64,000 nucleotides of DNA from Paenibacillus algicola. GTDB lineage: Bacteria > Bacillota > Bacilli > Paenibacillales > Paenibacillaceae. Shown here piece by piece: positions 28,354-38,510 of this stretch; positions within the stretch are counted from its first letter, which is position 1; every line of letters begins with the position of its first letter. The translations under genes and the position numbers were made by a program. The stretch covers positions 2,980,501 to 3,044,500 of the forward strand of contig NZ_CP040396.1 of NCBI RefSeq assembly GCF_005577435.1, in the 5' to 3' direction. The notes below the pieces were generated by a model, which saw nothing but the letters and a program-made list of their open reading frames with translations, had not been told where the DNA came from and made no database searches.

Positions 28354-28495
28354 AAGATTGGTTTCCTCCTTGAGTTAAATTACAGATTGATTGCTTGAGC
28401 CAAGAACGCCGCAAAGGGCACAAAGAATGCCGCATTGCACCGGCAGCCCGGCCAAAGCGTTTCCTCTGCCCTTATTGTACAGCATTCAGCTGAAA

Positions 28496-29608
28496 TTAGC
28501 GAAGAGAGAGCGGAACATACTTCTGATCCGTCAGGCCGGTGTATTCTGCCCGCGGACGAATGATCCGGTTGCCGTCATACTGCTCCAGAATATGTGCTGT
28601 CCAGCCGGATACGCGGCTGATGGCGAAGATCGGTGTAAACAGCTCATGCTCAATGCCCAGCTGGGTGTATACCGATGCCGAGTAGAAATCAACGTTTGGC
28701 TTCAAGCCCTTTTGTCCAGTAACAGTGTCTTCCACCAATACCGAAATATCATACAAGGATGTATCGCCCTTCATATCGCCAAGCTCCTTGGACATCTTCT
28801 GAAGATGCTTCGCGCGCGGATCGCCATTCTTGTATACACGGTGGCCAAAGCCCATAATCTTATCTTTATTCTGAAGCTTCTGCTGAATGTAACCCTCAGC
28901 CTGATCGATCGTACCGATCTCATTGAGCATCTTCATTACAGCTTCATTAGCTCCGCCGTGCAATGGTCCCTTCAGGGCACCAATCGCCGAAGTTACGCCG
29001 GAATAAATGTCCGAAAGCGTCGCTACGGTGACGCGGGAAGCGAAGGTCGAAGCGTTAAGCTCATGGTCTGCGTGCAGCACGAGCGCTTGGTCAAGCGCCT
29101 TGATGGAGGTTTCCTCCGGCTGCTCTCCTCTGAGCATATACAGGAAATTCTCCGCAACAGAAACTCCAGCTTTCGGAGCAACCGGCTCCTTGCCCTGGCG
29201 GATTCTAGCAATCGCTGCGACAATCGTCGGCAGCTGCGCCTGCAGCTTAACCGCTTTCTTCTCGTTCGCTTCCTGGCTCATGTCCTCTGCATCTGCATCA
29301 TATAATGCCAGCGAGGATACTGCGGAGCGAAGAGCTGCCATCGTATTCGTATCTTTGGGATAAAGCTTGATCTGCTCAATCAGGGCATCCGGAATCGCCG
29401 CATAATCGCTGAGATCCTTCTGCAGCTTCTGCAGCTCCTGCTCGTTAGGAAGCTTCCCAAACCAGAGTAAATAAGCTACTTCCTCAAAACTCGCATGCTC
29501 TGCAAGATCATCAATATTGTATCCACGGTACGTTAATACACCGTCGACAATGGAGCTGATCGAAGAAGTTGTAGCTACAATGCCTTCCAATCCTTTGGTA
29601 GCTGTCAT
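28496..29608 (-). CDS. citZ: Citrate synthase
   Basis: 370-aa type II citrate synthase condensing acetyl-CoA and oxaloacetate. Catalytic residues are present in LHADHELNAS, the HGGANE block (LHGGANEAV), GFGHRVYKNGDPRA, and a catalytic Asp in VDFYSA. Length is typical of Gram-positive enzymes. A sigma-A-like promoter may lie about 130 nt upstream (TTCACT, 17 nt, TATGAT near 29735-29765); no clear CcpA or CcpC site was found by eye. First gene of the citZ-icd-mdh run, 142 nt before icd. Confidence 0.96.
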   Translation of the reverse strand: MTATKGLEGIVATTSSISSIVDGVLTYRGYNIDDLAEHASFEEVAYLLWFGKLPNEQELQKLQKDLSDYAAIPDALIEQIKLYPKDTNTMAALRSAVSSLALYDADAEDMSQEANEKKAVKLQAQLPTIVAAIARIRQGKEPVAPKAGVSVAENFLYMLRGEQPEETSIKALDQALVLHADHELNASTFASRVTVATLSDIYSGVTSAIGALKGPLHGGANEAVMKMLNEIGTIDQAEGYIQQKLQNKDKIMGFGHRVYKNGDPRAKHLQKMSKELGDMKGDTSLYDISVLVEDTVTGQKGLKPNVDFYSASVYTQLGIEHELFTPIFAISRVSGWTAHILEQYDGNRIIRPRAEYTGLTDQKYVPLSLR

Positions 29609-29841
29609 GCGTCATCTCTCCTTTTTAATCGGGCTATCCCGATACTGGACTGCTGTGAAAACTCTTTCATGATCCTGGATGAAGACACCAACCATACGGT
29701 TGTGTGACGTAAAATATTGCAAACTCTCTTTTATCATACCGGATAACGTCCAATAAGTGAACACACCGCGCCATATCATAGCATCAAAATGTTTTATCAC
29801 GACCATAACAATTTTTTGGGGGTCTTGGCTCTCTTTGCGCT

Positions 29842-29877
29842 AAATACAGAAGAAGGACCTTGATCTCTCAAGGTCCT
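29842..29877 (-). terminator. Probable terminator of pstSCAB
   Basis: Ten-bp perfect stem AGGACCTTGA / TCAAGGTCCT with a 4-nt loop, 9 nt beyond the pstB stop; the following minus-strand sequence is T-rich (TCTTCTGTATTT) but broken. Confidence 0.6.
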
Positions 29878-29885
29878 GAGGAGGC

Positions 29886-30641
29886 TTACCCAAAGCGTCC
29901 GGATATGTAATCCTGCGTCAGCTTGTGATGCGGATTTGTGAAAATCTTGTCGGTCTTGCCCTGCTCGATGAGCTTGCCCAGGTAGAAATAAGCGGTGTAA
30001 TCCGACACCCGTGCCGCCTGCTGCATATTATGGGTCACAATTACGATTCGGAGCTCTTGCTTGAGGGAAGCAATAAGCTCCTCAATCTTCCCGGTAGAAA
30101 CCGGATCCAGCGCAGAGGCCGGCTCATCCAGAAGAACAATTTGCGGCTGAACGGAGAGTGCTCTTGCAATGCAGAGACGCTGCTGCTGTCCTCCGGAGAG
30201 AGACAGGGCGGACTCCTGCAGCCGATCCTTTACCTCGTCCCACAGCGCCGCCTTTCTCAGACTGGCTTCAACAATCTCATCCAGCTGCTTTTTTTTCCTG
30301 ATGCCTCTGTACTTTGGACCAAAGGCAATATTGTTATAAACCGACTTATAGAACGGATTCGGCTTCTGCCACACCATTCCGATCTGCTGCCGCAGCTTGA
30401 TCACATCTGTGTCCGGATGATTCAAGTCACTTCCATTCATCCAGATATGCCCCGTTGTCCGTGCCTGGGCTATGGCATCGTTCATCCGGTTCAGGGAGCG
30501 CAGAAAGGTCGATTTCCCACAGCCGGAGGGTCCAATCAGTGCGGTGACGCTCTTCTCGGGAAACTGCAGGCTGATTTCTTTCACCGCTTGAAACGACCCA
30601 TAGAACACACTTAAGCCTTCGGTTCCAAATGCTAGTGACAT
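29886..30641 (-). CDS. pstB: Phosphate ABC transporter ATP-binding protein (pstSCAB copy)
   Basis: 251-aa ATPase with Walker [19 protein letters not shown], signature LSGGQQQR, Walker [14 protein letters not shown] and [13 protein letters not shown]. Last gene of the pstS-pstC-pstA-pstB operon. I prefer ATG 30641 (AAAGGGTG, 7-nt spacing) to the GTG two codons earlier. It differs from the other pstB (16720-17475) mainly in the middle region and in a KKK-containing loop, so it is a diverged paralogue rather than a recent duplicate. Confidence 0.95.
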   Translation of the reverse strand: MSLAFGTEGLSVFYGSFQAVKEISLQFPEKSVTALIGPSGCGKSTFLRSLNRMNDAIAQARTTGHIWMNGSDLNHPDTDVIKLRQQIGMVWQKPNPFYKSVYNNIAFGPKYRGIRKKKQLDEIVEASLRKAALWDEVKDRLQESALSLSGGQQQRLCIARALSVQPQIVLLDEPASALDPVSTGKIEELIASLKQELRIVIVTHNMQQAARVSDYTAYFYLGKLIEQGKTDKIFTNPHHKLTQDYISGRFG

Positions 30642-30656
30642 GTCCACTCACCCTTT

Positions 30657-31559
30657 CTAGTCCATGCGCTTCGCTGCTGTGAATTTACGGTAAGCGGCCC
30701 TGCCCAGCCACCGCGCCGCCAGATTAAAGCCCAGGATCAGAATGACAAGCACCGCCGATGCACCTGCAGCAATTTCCTTCGCGTCAGGCGCGAGCCCTTC
30801 GCTATTGACCTTCCAGATATGGACAGCCAGCGTCTCGGCTGGCCGCAGCGGATTGATCGGCGATCTGGCACTCAGCGGATTCCAGTCCGTGAAGTCCAGC
30901 GGCGGACTGCTCATGCCTGCCGTGAACATGAGGGCAGCGGCTTCACCGAAGATGCGCCCGGAGGCGAGAATGGTGCCTGTAATCAAGCTTGGCAGCGCCA
31001 CGGGAAGCAGAATAGACGTAATGATTTTCCATTTGGATAAACCGAGGGCATATCCCGCCTCCTTCTGTTCCTTGGGTACGGCGCGGAACGCCTGCTCCGT
31101 GGTCCGTACCATCAACGGCAGGTTGAATACCGCAAGCGCCATCGAGCCTGCCAGCAGGGAGAAGCCCAGGCCTAACGTATTGACAAGCACCAGCAGACCG
31201 AATAACCCGATGACGATCGACGGGAAGGAGGACAGCACCTCCACAACGAGACGAATGAGATGAGTCAGCCTTCCCCCTCTTGCGTATTCAGCCATATAAA
31301 TACCCCCACCCCATCCCAGCGGCACTGTAATGATCAGCGTCAGGATCAGGAGAAAGACCGAATTAAACAGCTGCGGCCCGATTCCCCCGCCGCCCCGTAT
31401 CATCTGTGGTGTGCTCGTCAGGAAATGCCAATTGATATGGCCAAGCCCTCGAACAAGGATATATCCCAGCAGGCCGACCAGCAGGGCTACAATCAGCATC
31501 GCGAAGAAGCAGATTACGACGGTCGCAATCCTATCCGCTCTTTTGGCTCTTTTAATCAT
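30657..31559 (-). CDS. pstA: Phosphate ABC transporter permease PstA
   Basis: 300-aa inner membrane subunit with about six helices and the binding-protein-dependent transport motif (the EAA loop around AGYALGLSKWKIITSILLPVA). Pairs with PstC to form the phosphate channel. Start ATG 31559 overlaps the pstC stop (ATGA) and is preceded by AAAGGAG; the longer frame up to 31640 lies inside pstC and is not needed. Confidence 0.94.
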   Translation of the reverse strand: MIKRAKRADRIATVVICFFAMLIVALLVGLLGYILVRGLGHINWHFLTSTPQMIRGGGGIGPQLFNSVFLLILTLIITVPLGWGGGIYMAEYARGGRLTHLIRLVVEVLSSFPSIVIGLFGLLVLVNTLGLGFSLLAGSMALAVFNLPLMVRTTEQAFRAVPKEQKEAGYALGLSKWKIITSILLPVALPSLITGTILASGRIFGEAAALMFTAGMSSPPLDFTDWNPLSARSPINPLRPAETLAVHIWKVNSEGLAPDAKEIAAGASAVLVILILGFNLAARWLGRAAYRKFTAAKRMD

Positions 31560-32479
31560 ATCCGGTTTCTCCTTTCCAGCAGTCTCACCAGAATGACAAA
31601 CACAAACGTCATCGCGAGAAGAACCAGCGCCATACTCCATAAGGCGTTATTGTGCACCGACCCCATAGCTGTGTTCCCCATGCTCAAGGTAATGGTACTG
31701 GTGAGGGTGGCCGCTGATTCAGTCAGAGAGCTCGGAATATGCGGAGCATTACCAATGACCATCTGGACAGCCAGCGCCTCTCCGAATGCACGGGCCATCC
31801 CCAGCACAATGCCTGTCAGCAGGGCCGGGAGAACTGTAGGAATCACCACGCGGTAAATCGTTTGCCACCGGGTTGCCCCCAGCGCCAAGGAGGACTCGCG
31901 AAGCCCGCCCCGCAGGGATGCCAGCGCATCCGCCATAATGCTCGTAATCGTCGGCAGAATCATGACCGAGAGCACCAGACAGCCTGCAAGAATGCCAAAG
32001 CCTTGTCCGCCGATATAGTCCCGAATGAAAGGGACGATCACTGTCAGACCGATGAACCCGTACACGACGGAAGGAATACCCGAGAGAAGCTCCACCGCCG
32101 GCTGTAAGATTCTTTTGCCGCGCCCAGGCAGTATTTCTGTCATAAACAAAGCCGCGCACAGGCTGAGCGGTCCGGCAATGAGTGCAGCCAGCAGTGTCAC
32201 AGCAAAGGAACCTGTAATAAAGGGCAGCGCACCGAAGGACTCATCCGGGCTCCATCTGGTGCCGGTAAAAAATTCTCTCAGCCTGACACCATTCTCCAAG
32301 AATGTAGCCAAGCCTTTTGAAGATACAAAAAACACGATCGAAACGATAACGACAAGCAGCACAACAACACAGATGGAGGTATAGATACGTCCGATCCAGT
32401 CCTCCCAGTAGTGCTTTTCTCTGCGTTTTCTGTTCTTGACGCCTTGATTCAAGGCTGCATCCTTACCCATCTGTCCCAT
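31556..32479 (-). CDS. pstC: Phosphate ABC transporter permease PstC
   Basis: 307-aa permease with about six helices; EAA-type loop SSLALGATRWQTIYRVVIPT; the region LSGIPSVVYGFIGL is typical of PstC. Follows pstS after an 81-nt gap with a hairpin, and overlaps pstA by 4 nt. Confidence 0.94.
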   Translation of the reverse strand: MGQMGKDAALNQGVKNRKRREKHYWEDWIGRIYTSICVVVLLVVIVSIVFFVSSKGLATFLENGVRLREFFTGTRWSPDESFGALPFITGSFAVTLLAALIAGPLSLCAALFMTEILPGRGKRILQPAVELLSGIPSVVYGFIGLTVIVPFIRDYIGGQGFGILAGCLVLSVMILPTITSIMADALASLRGGLRESSLALGATRWQTIYRVVIPTVLPALLTGIVLGMARAFGEALAVQMVIGNAPHIPSSLTESAATLTSTITLSMGNTAMGSVHNNALWSMALVLLAMTFVFVILVRLLERRNRI

Positions 32480-32499
32480 GGCTGACCTTCTTTCTAGCT

Positions 32500-32532
32500 G
32501 GAAAATAGAGACGGGGGATTCGCCTCTATTCC
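32500..32532 (-). terminator. Hairpin between pstS and pstC
   Basis: AATAGAG / CTCTATT stem with a 13-nt loop, followed by TTTTCC on the minus strand. Likely a weak terminator or RNA-stabilising hairpin that keeps pstS mRNA more abundant than the transporter genes, a common arrangement for binding-protein operons. Confidence 0.5.
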
Positions 32533-32559
32533 ATGATCATTCTCTTTTCTATCGCAACT

Positions 32560-33489
32560 CTAATTCTTGGACACGTTGCCTGCGGCATCCCGGGTTACCT
32601 GCATACCGGAAACCGGAATGTAGCCCAGCTCCACGACATCCCCTTCCTGAACCTCAGGAGACACCATATAGTCCAGAAATGCTTGGACAGCCTCGCTCGG
32701 CTCTCCCTTGGTATACATGTGCTGATACGCCCATACCGGATAGCTGCCGTTCTGCACATTTTCCACAGTCGCTTGAACACCGTCATAGTTCACCGGCTTG
32801 ATGCTGTCATCTCCAAGGTAAGACAGGGCAAGGTAACCAATCGCGCCCGGTGTTTCAGCAACAAGCTTCTTGACCGTACCGCTTGAATCTTCTTGAATTG
32901 AGCCTTGCAGATCAGGCAGCTTGGATTGTCCCAAGGCGAAGGTCTCGAACGTAGCACGGGTACCGGAGCTTGCCGGACGGTTTACAATGACAATTTCCTG
33001 ATCCTCGCCACCAAGCTCCTTCCAGTTCTTCACCGCACCCGTAAAAATATCAACCATCTGCTCCTTTGACAGATCGTCTATCGTGACAGCCGGGTTCACG
33101 ACGGCCGTGATCGCCACGACGGCCACCTGATGGTCAACAAGCTCTGCCGCTTGAGCAGCCTCCAGCTTCTCTTCACCGAAGACGTCAGAGTTTCCGATGT
33201 CTGCTTGACCCTCAGACACTTGAGTAAGCCCTGTTCCGCTGCCTCCGCCTTGAACCTGAACCGTAAGCTCTTGATATGGAGCCTGCGTCATAAATGTCTG
33301 CCCTGCTTGATCCACCAGCGGCTGCATAGCGGTAGAGCCAACAGCGAGAATAGAGCCGCTCAGCTTACGCTCTCCCGCTTCACTTCCCGCTCCTCCCGGA
33401 TCGTTGGCAGCCTCATCGCTGCCTCCGCATGCGGCGAGACTGAGCAGAAGAGACCCTAGCATCAGGGTCCATGGCAGTTTCTTTTTCAT
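32560..33489 (-). CDS. pstS: Phosphate-binding lipoprotein PstS
   Basis: 309-aa extracellular phosphate receptor. Signal peptide with lipobox SLAAC and lipidated C21; the phosphate-binding regions appear as VGSTAMQPLV, GGGSGTGLTQV, DIGNSDVFG and RPASSGTRATFE. Start set at ATG 33489 behind AGGAAGGA instead of the longer frame (33519). First gene of pstSCAB. I could find only one clear PhoP-type hexamer (TTAACA at 33538-33533) upstream, so how it is regulated is not evident. Confidence 0.95.
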   Translation of the reverse strand: MKKKLPWTLMLGSLLLSLAACGGSDEAANDPGGAGSEAGERKLSGSILAVGSTAMQPLVDQAGQTFMTQAPYQELTVQVQGGGSGTGLTQVSEGQADIGNSDVFGEEKLEAAQAAELVDHQVAVVAITAVVNPAVTIDDLSKEQMVDIFTGAVKNWKELGGEDQEIVIVNRPASSGTRATFETFALGQSKLPDLQGSIQEDSSGTVKKLVAETPGAIGYLALSYLGDDSIKPVNYDGVQATVENVQNGSYPVWAYQHMYTKGEPSEAVQAFLDYMVSPEVQEGDVVELGYIPVSGMQVTRDAAGNVSKN

Positions 33490-33600
33490 GTGAATGTATC
33501 CTTCCTGTTGTGGAGTCATGATCTGACTATAGTGTTAACCATCCACATTTCTTCATACCAATCTGCAGCTTTCTTTTTCTTTTCAAAAACCTGAAAAACA

Positions 33601-33628
33601 CAAAAAAGCCGGCCCTGATGGACCGGCT
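33601..33628 (-). terminator. Terminator of fxsA
   Basis: Nine-bp stem AGCCGGTCC / GGGCCGGCT on the minus strand (one G-U pair), 4-nt loop, then six T. Confidence 0.85.
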
Positions 33629-33641
33629 GTCACAAGTAAAC

Positions 33642-34034
33642 CTAACGCTTAAAGATTGTAATTTTACCGTTCTTGATATTTCGTTTCATCCACTTGATCA
33701 GCAAGAATCGATATAATGGCCTTGTCAGCGGGAAGAGCATGGTAAAGCCAATGAGATCCGTCACAAAGCCCGGGATGATCAAAAGAATGCCGCCGATAAA
33801 AATGCACAGTCCCACCGCCATCGATTCTCCCGGCATCATGCCAGCATTCGCCTTCAGCTTGGCATCTTCCATCGCCTTTCGTCCCTCAAAACGCATCATG
33901 GCTACCCCGATGGCCGAGGTCAGCAGTGTCAGCAGGAAGGTATTCATGCCTCCAACCTGATCCGCAACGTATGAAAAGCCGAATATTTCAATAGCAGGCA
34001 TAAAGATAATCGCTGCCAGTATCCATTTCCACAT
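33642..34034 (-). CDS. FxsA-family membrane protein
   Basis: 130-aa cytoplasmic membrane protein. Three to four helices with conserved charged segments RFEGRKAMEDAK and the closing hydrophobic GFVTDLIGFTMLFPLTRP. In E. coli FxsA counters F-exclusion of phage T7; the general function is unknown. Start set at ATG 34034 behind AAAGGAG. It lies just after the thioesterase gene, probably in one transcript with it. Confidence 0.9.
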   Translation of the reverse strand: MWKWILAAIIFMPAIEIFGFSYVADQVGGMNTFLLTLLTSAIGVAMMRFEGRKAMEDAKLKANAGMMPGESMAVGLCIFIGGILLIIPGFVTDLIGFTMLFPLTRPLYRFLLIKWMKRNIKNGKITIFKR

Positions 34035-34051
34035 AGCCAAGCTCCTTTCCC

Positions 34052-34549
34052 TCAATCCAGAGAGTTCCTTAATGCAGCATACAGCTCCGGCAGAGATTTA
34101 TCCAATCGGGCTGGCTTCCACTCCCGGTTCACCCAGACGTGCCGGGTCGAGCCGGTTACGAGCAATTCCCCGGGAAGCTCCTCTCCGTCTTTCCATTGTA
34201 CCTCTTTTGAAGGTGCCGGGTCCAATTTACGCATTCTTCGGACCTCATAGCGGTATTGAATACGAAGTGGAGAGAAGGCGGTTATAGAAGTAAATACTAC
34301 GATTTCATCATCATACCTCGCCGGCTGCTTGTACTGAATGTCCAGATCCACCACCGGCAGAAGCAGTCCGGCCGCTTCGATTTCGGAATAAGAATAGCCC
34401 ATCGCCCGGATCATCTCGGTACGGCCAATCTCCATCCATTGCAAATAATTAGCGTGGTAGACCACCCCCATCTGATCCGTTTCCTGATACCGCACCCGCA
34501 GGGCTGCCGTGAACCAGCGTATGGGCCCTTCCTCATTCACCTTTGCCAT
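34052..34549 (-). CDS. Acyl-CoA thioesterase, YbgC/4HBT hotdog family
   Basis: 165-aa hotdog-fold enzyme. The family motif with catalytic Asp is present as YQETDQMGVVYHANYLQWMEIGR. Predicted to hydrolyse short or medium acyl-CoA thioesters in the cytoplasm; the real substrate is not known. A ribosome binding site (GGGAGG) precedes the start. It lies between pyk and fxsA. Confidence 0.9.
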   Translation of the reverse strand: MAKVNEEGPIRWFTAALRVRYQETDQMGVVYHANYLQWMEIGRTEMIRAMGYSYSEIEAAGLLLPVVDLDIQYKQPARYDDEIVVFTSITAFSPLRIQYRYEVRRMRKLDPAPSKEVQWKDGEELPGELLVTGSTRHVWVNREWKPARLDKSLPELYAALRNSLD

Positions 34550-34572
34550 TCAAAAAGCCTCCCTCTATGAAG

Positions 34573-34611
34573 GAAGAAGCAATGGTCGATTAGCTCGCCC
34601 ATTGCTTCTTC
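34573..34611 (-). terminator. Terminator downstream of pyk
   Basis: Thirteen-bp perfect stem GAAGAAGCAATGG / CCATTGCTTCTTC with a 13-nt loop; the 3' arm itself is T/C-rich and the U-tract is poor, so termination may be partial. Confidence 0.55.
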
Positions 34612-34643
34612 GTCATGGATATATCGTTATAGCCTGGATCGTC

Positions 34644-36071
34644 TTATTGCTGTGCCGGAATCTGACTCACCTTCACCAGGTTCGTGGAGCCGGATTTACC
34701 CAGCGGAATACCCGCTGTGATCACAACGAGATCATCTTCTTTGACCAGACCGGATTTGACGCCGCCTTGCAGCGCGTAATCAAACATTTCGTCTGTCGAG
34801 GTCGCAGTTTCGCCCTTCACCGGGAATACGCCCCATGTCAATGCCAGGCGTCTCAGTGTCCGCTCCTCTGGAGTAACCGCAATGATCGGGGACTTCGGAC
34901 GGTACTTGGATACCATACGAGCTGTGGTTCCCGATTGAGTCGAAGAAATAATCGCTTTCGCGTTCAGATCCAGTGCAGAGATTGCGACGGATTGGCTGAT
35001 CGCTTCCGTTACTGTTGTTTCCTGCGCGATGCGCTGCTTCAGGAACAGATCCCGGTGGTTCAGTGCAGACTCTGCCTTTTCCGCAATGCGGGACATGGTC
35101 AGCACAGATTCGACCGGATACTTGCCGGCAGCCGTTTCGCCGGAGAGCATGATAGCATCTGTTCCGTCAAAAATAGCATTCGCCACGTCACTCGCTTCAG
35201 CGCGGGTCGGACGCGGGTTACGCTGCATGGAATCGAGCATTTGTGTCGCTGTAATGACCGGCTTGCCGGCAATATTACACTTCTCGATCATACGCTTCTG
35301 TACAAGAGGAACCTCTTCAGCAGGGATTTCGACGCCGAGGTCACCACGCGCAACCATCAAGCCGTCGGACACCTCAAGAATTTCATCCAGGTTGTCCACA
35401 CCCTGCTGGTTCTCAATCTTGGAAATAATCTGAATATGCTCAGCGTTATGACGCTTCAGCAGTTCACGGATTTCGAGAACATCACTAGCTTTACGAACGA
35501 AGGATGCAGCAATAAAATCGATGCCCTGCTCGATTCCGAATACGATGTCACTGGCGTCCTTCTCGGTAATGCCCGGCAGGGAAATTGAAACGCCCGGTAC
35601 ATTCACGCCCTTCTTGCTCTTGATCGTTCCGCCGTTGACGATGCGGCATCTGATTTCAGTGCCCTGCACCTCAACCACTGTCAAGCCGATCAATCCATCA
35701 TCGATCAAAATGGTTGACCCCGGCTGTACGTCCTCCGGAAGGTTCTTGTAGGTTACTGTCAAACGGTTCTTGTCGCCGAGAATTTCATCGGTAGTCAAGG
35801 TAACATACTCGTCCTGAACCAATTCAATCGGCTCTACTTCCAGCTTGCCGGTACGGATCTCAGGGCCTTTCGTGTCGAGCAGGATCGCTACGGTCTTGTT
35901 CAGCTCCTCGCAGGCTTGGCGGATGTTCTTGATTCTGCCGCCATGCTCGTCGAAATCACCATGAGAGAAGTTCAGGCGGGCTACATTCATTCCAGCCATA
36001 ATCAGCTTCTTGGTGTTTTCGAGCGATTCGCTGGAAGGACCGATCGTACATACAATTTTTGTTTTGCGCAT
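34644..36071 (-). CDS. pyk: Pyruvate kinase
   Basis: 475-aa glycolytic enzyme making pyruvate and ATP from [13 protein letters not shown] start, RLNFSHGDF, active-site Lys region [23 protein letters not shown], and the C-terminal allosteric domain. It lacks the extra C-terminal PEP-utilising-like domain (about 110 residues) found on the Bacillus subtilis and Geobacillus enzyme, so it is the shorter form. ATG start with GGAGG upstream. Separated from accA by 107 nt, so probably has its own promoter. Confidence 0.96.
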   Translation of the reverse strand: MRKTKIVCTIGPSSESLENTKKLIMAGMNVARLNFSHGDFDEHGGRIKNIRQACEELNKTVAILLDTKGPEIRTGKLEVEPIELVQDEYVTLTTDEILGDKNRLTVTYKNLPEDVQPGSTILIDDGLIGLTVVEVQGTEIRCRIVNGGTIKSKKGVNVPGVSISLPGITEKDASDIVFGIEQGIDFIAASFVRKASDVLEIRELLKRHNAEHIQIISKIENQQGVDNLDEILEVSDGLMVARGDLGVEIPAEEVPLVQKRMIEKCNIAGKPVITATQMLDSMQRNPRPTRAEASDVANAIFDGTDAIMLSGETAAGKYPVESVLTMSRIAEKAESALNHRDLFLKQRIAQETTVTEAISQSVAISALDLNAKAIISSTQSGTTARMVSKYRPKSPIIAVTPEERTLRRLALTWGVFPVKGETATSTDEMFDYALQGGVKSGLVKEDDLVVITAGIPLGKSGSTNLVKVSQIPAQQ

Positions 36072-36178
36072 TTAGGTTTCCTCCGTTTTTCAAGGGTTCT
36101 CTATATTCTCTATATCTCTTCCAACAATTAAATTTACTACAGTTTATGACGTTTGTATAGAAATTTTGTCACATCCTG

Positions 36179-37174
36179 TCACGCTGTCGGATTCGCCTCT
36201 GGCTCCGGACTTGGTGAAGGTGCAAAATCAAAGCTTCCGATCTTTCTGAACTTCTGGTAACGGTCCTCCACAAGCTCGCACGCATCCATTTCGGAAAGCT
36301 CCTTCAGATGCCGCAGCAGCGCTGCCTTAATGTAATCTGCGCTTTCCTCATAGCCCTTATGGGCTCCGCCCATAGGCTCTGGAACGATCTCTTCGATAAC
36401 CTCCATCTCCAGAAGGTCCTGTGCGGTAATCTTCATCGCTTCTGCCGCCTGGTCCGCCTTAGAGGCATCCTTCCACAGAATGGAAGCAGCTCCGTTCGGG
36501 GAAATAACCGAGTAGATGGCATTCTCCAGCATCAGGATCCGGTTGCCCACAGCCATCGCAAGAGCACCGCCGCTTCCTCCCTCGCCGATGACTACACATA
36601 CTACCGGAACCCCTAATGAGGACATTTCCCGCAGATTGCGGGCAATCGCCTCAGACTGGCCTCTTTCTTCCGCGGTATTCCCCGGGTATGCACCCTTCGT
36701 ATCAATAAAAGTGATGATCGGACGCTTGAATTTCTCCGCCTGCTGCATAAGACGCAGCGCCTTGCGGAAGCCTTCCGGGTGGGCGCTTCCGAAGAAACGG
36801 GCGATGTTATCCTTCGTATCCTTACCGCGCTGCTGGCCAATAACCGTCACCGGAACGCCATTCAGCTTCGCCAGACCTCCGACGACAGCAAGATCATCTC
36901 CATATAGCCTGTCCCCATGCAGCTCGATAAAATCCGTAAAAATAAGCTGGATTAAATCCAGCGATGTCGGACGCTGCTGGTGCCTGGCCAGATGCATTTT
37001 CTGGGAAGGGGAAATGGAGGAGTAAATCTCCTCCTCCAGCTGTTTATATCGTTCTTCCAGACGGGCAATTTCATCCGTGAAATCGATGCCCTTCTCCTGT
37101 CCAAACTGTCTCAATTCCTCAATCTTCTTGCGCATCTCCGCAAGAGGCTTTTCGAAAGGTAATTCGCCTGACAT
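36179..37174 (-). CDS. accA: Acetyl-CoA carboxylase carboxyltransferase subunit alpha
   Basis: 331-aa subunit that with AccD transfers carboxyl from carboxybiotin to acetyl-CoA, the first step of fatty acid synthesis. Family parts: [50 protein letters not shown] and [12 protein letters not shown]. The start overlaps the accD stop by one base (TAATG). The C-terminal tail is P/S/E-rich. Confidence 0.97.
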   Translation of the reverse strand: MSGELPFEKPLAEMRKKIEELRQFGQEKGIDFTDEIARLEERYKQLEEEIYSSISPSQKMHLARHQQRPTSLDLIQLIFTDFIELHGDRLYGDDLAVVGGLAKLNGVPVTVIGQQRGKDTKDNIARFFGSAHPEGFRKALRLMQQAEKFKRPIITFIDTKGAYPGNTAEERGQSEAIARNLREMSSLGVPVVCVVIGEGGSGGALAMAVGNRILMLENAIYSVISPNGAASILWKDASKADQAAEAMKITAQDLLEMEVIEEIVPEPMGGAHKGYEESADYIKAALLRHLKELSEMDACELVEDRYQKFRKIGSFDFAPSPSPEPEANPTA

Positions 37175-38067
37175 TAAAATTCCCCTTTCACAGCATGCAT
37201 TTCGAGCAACTTGCCCAGCATGGAGCGCAAATCCTTGCGGTGGACGACCATGTCAAGCTGTCCATGATTCAGGTTGAATTCCGCGGTCTGGAAATCCTCC
37301 GGAAGCTTCTGGCGGATGGTCTGCTCAATGACGATTCTTCCGGCGAAGCCGAATACGGCTCCCGGCTCAGCGATGTTAATATCGCCAAGTGTTGCAAAGC
37401 TGGCGGATACTCCGCCCGTCGTCGGATCTGTAATAACTGAAATATACAAGCCGCCCTGTTCGCCGAAGCGGGAGAGTGCTGCACTCGTCTTCGCCATCTG
37501 CATCAAGCTGAGAATGCTCTCCTGCATCCGTGCGCCGCCGGAGGTCGAGAAAATAATAAGCGGCAGCCCATGCTTTCCGGCATGCTCGATCGCCCGGGTA
37601 ATCTTCTCGCCTACAACGGAGCCCATACTGCCGGTGAAGAAGTCAAAGCTCATCACAGCAACCACAACGGGCTGTCCGCAAATAAAGCCCTTACCTGTAA
37701 CAACGGCATCATGAAGACCTGATTTCATCTTCTGCTGCTCCAGCTTGCCGGCGTATCCCGGAAACTGCAGCGGATCTACCGAAATCATATCCGCATCAAA
37801 TTCCTCAAAGCTTGTCTCATCGAGCGTGATCCCAATACGTTCCAAGGCATTCAGCCTCATATGGTGCCCGCACTCCGGACATACCTTAAGGTTCTTCTCA
37901 AGCTCCTTGCTGTACTGAATCACGCCGCATTTGACGCATTTGTTCATAAGCCCTTCCGGGATTTCGCGCTTCGGGCGTTCTCCCTCTTCTCTCTGCCCGG
38001 ACTTCACCGCTTGATCAGAGGGAATGGTGGCGTATCTTCTCTTCTTCTGAAACAGATCTTTAAACAC
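37174..38067 (-). CDS. accD: Acetyl-CoA carboxylase carboxyltransferase subunit beta
   Basis: 297-aa partner of AccA. N-terminal zinc ribbon (CVKCG ... CPECG, about residues 40-66), then a crotonase-like fold with [17 protein letters not shown] and GRIVIEQT. Starts with GTG (38067) behind GGAGAGG. First of the accD-accA pair. Confidence 0.97.
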   Translation of the reverse strand: MFKDLFQKKRRYATIPSDQAVKSGQREEGERPKREIPEGLMNKCVKCGVIQYSKELEKNLKVCPECGHHMRLNALERIGITLDETSFEEFDADMISVDPLQFPGYAGKLEQQKMKSGLHDAVVTGKGFICGQPVVVAVMSFDFFTGSMGSVVGEKITRAIEHAGKHGLPLIIFSTSGGARMQESILSLMQMAKTSAALSRFGEQGGLYISVITDPTTGGVSASFATLGDINIAEPGAVFGFAGRIVIEQTIRQKLPEDFQTAEFNLNHGQLDMVVHRKDLRSMLGKLLEMHAVKGEF

Positions 38068-38159
38068 AACTACACCTCTCCAGCCGTATATTTGAATGGC
38101 CGCAAACTAAGCGATATTCATCATTTGTATCTGGCAAGCTTCGCTATGTAACCCTTGTG

Positions 38160-38348
38160 CTAGGGGTGCAATATCGAATTCAACACTTCCTGTACCTCGT
38201 CCAGCTCCCCCGAAGGTACCCGTATCTCGTATTGTTGCTTTGAAAGATTCACAGGACGGCTTTGAACCAAAAACCCTTCTTCTGTCAGCCTGGTTGTAAT
38301 CATTTCTGCCACCTTGGAGGTGGGAGCGATATATATTACCGTCCACAT
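38160..38348 (-). CDS. Small conserved-looking protein, possible DUF2007-like signal protein
   Basis: 62-aa protein, MWTVIYIAPTSKVAEMI..., with predicted beta-alpha-beta order (V/I-rich strand, helix KVAEMITTRLTEEG, strand FLVQSRPV, strand YEIRVP, helix ELDEVQEVLNSIL). That pattern recalls small ferredoxin-fold proteins such as DUF2007. AAAGG precedes ATG closely, with a better AGGGGG further away. It lies 92 nt upstream of accD in the same direction. Function unknown. Confidence 0.6.
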   Translation of the reverse strand: MWTVIYIAPTSKVAEMITTRLTEEGFLVQSRPVNLSKQQYEIRVPSGELDEVQEVLNSILHP

Positions 38349-38510
38349 GCCTTTCAGATCCCCCTAATTTCATGCTATAGGCATATCCTGAGCCGATATA
38401 ATGGATAATGATAACACACTTCTATTTTTACCTCAACAAAAGAGAAGAGGGGCTGAGCAGGCATGATTCCGGCAATGGTTCTAAAAAATCACTGATTTTG
38501 TCGTTCGCGG

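Noticed and set aside
27067..28398. 443-codon open frame on the plus strand opposite icd
   Set aside because: It is a full antisense shadow of an unmistakable icd gene; the translation has no family motifs and there is no ribosome binding site.
29609..29885. CcpA or CcpC operator before citZ
   Set aside because: No cre-like palindrome or ATAA-N7-TTAT pair could be seen; only a moderate promoter-like pair.
33490..33641. PhoP box before pstS
   Set aside because: Only one perfect hexamer (TTAACA at 33538-33533); the 11-bp neighbours match 4 of 6 or fewer, so I do not call a box here.
34509..35588. 359-codon plus-strand frame opposite pyk
   Set aside because: Shadow of pyk; Cys/His/Arg-rich translation without motifs, while pyk is complete on the other strand.
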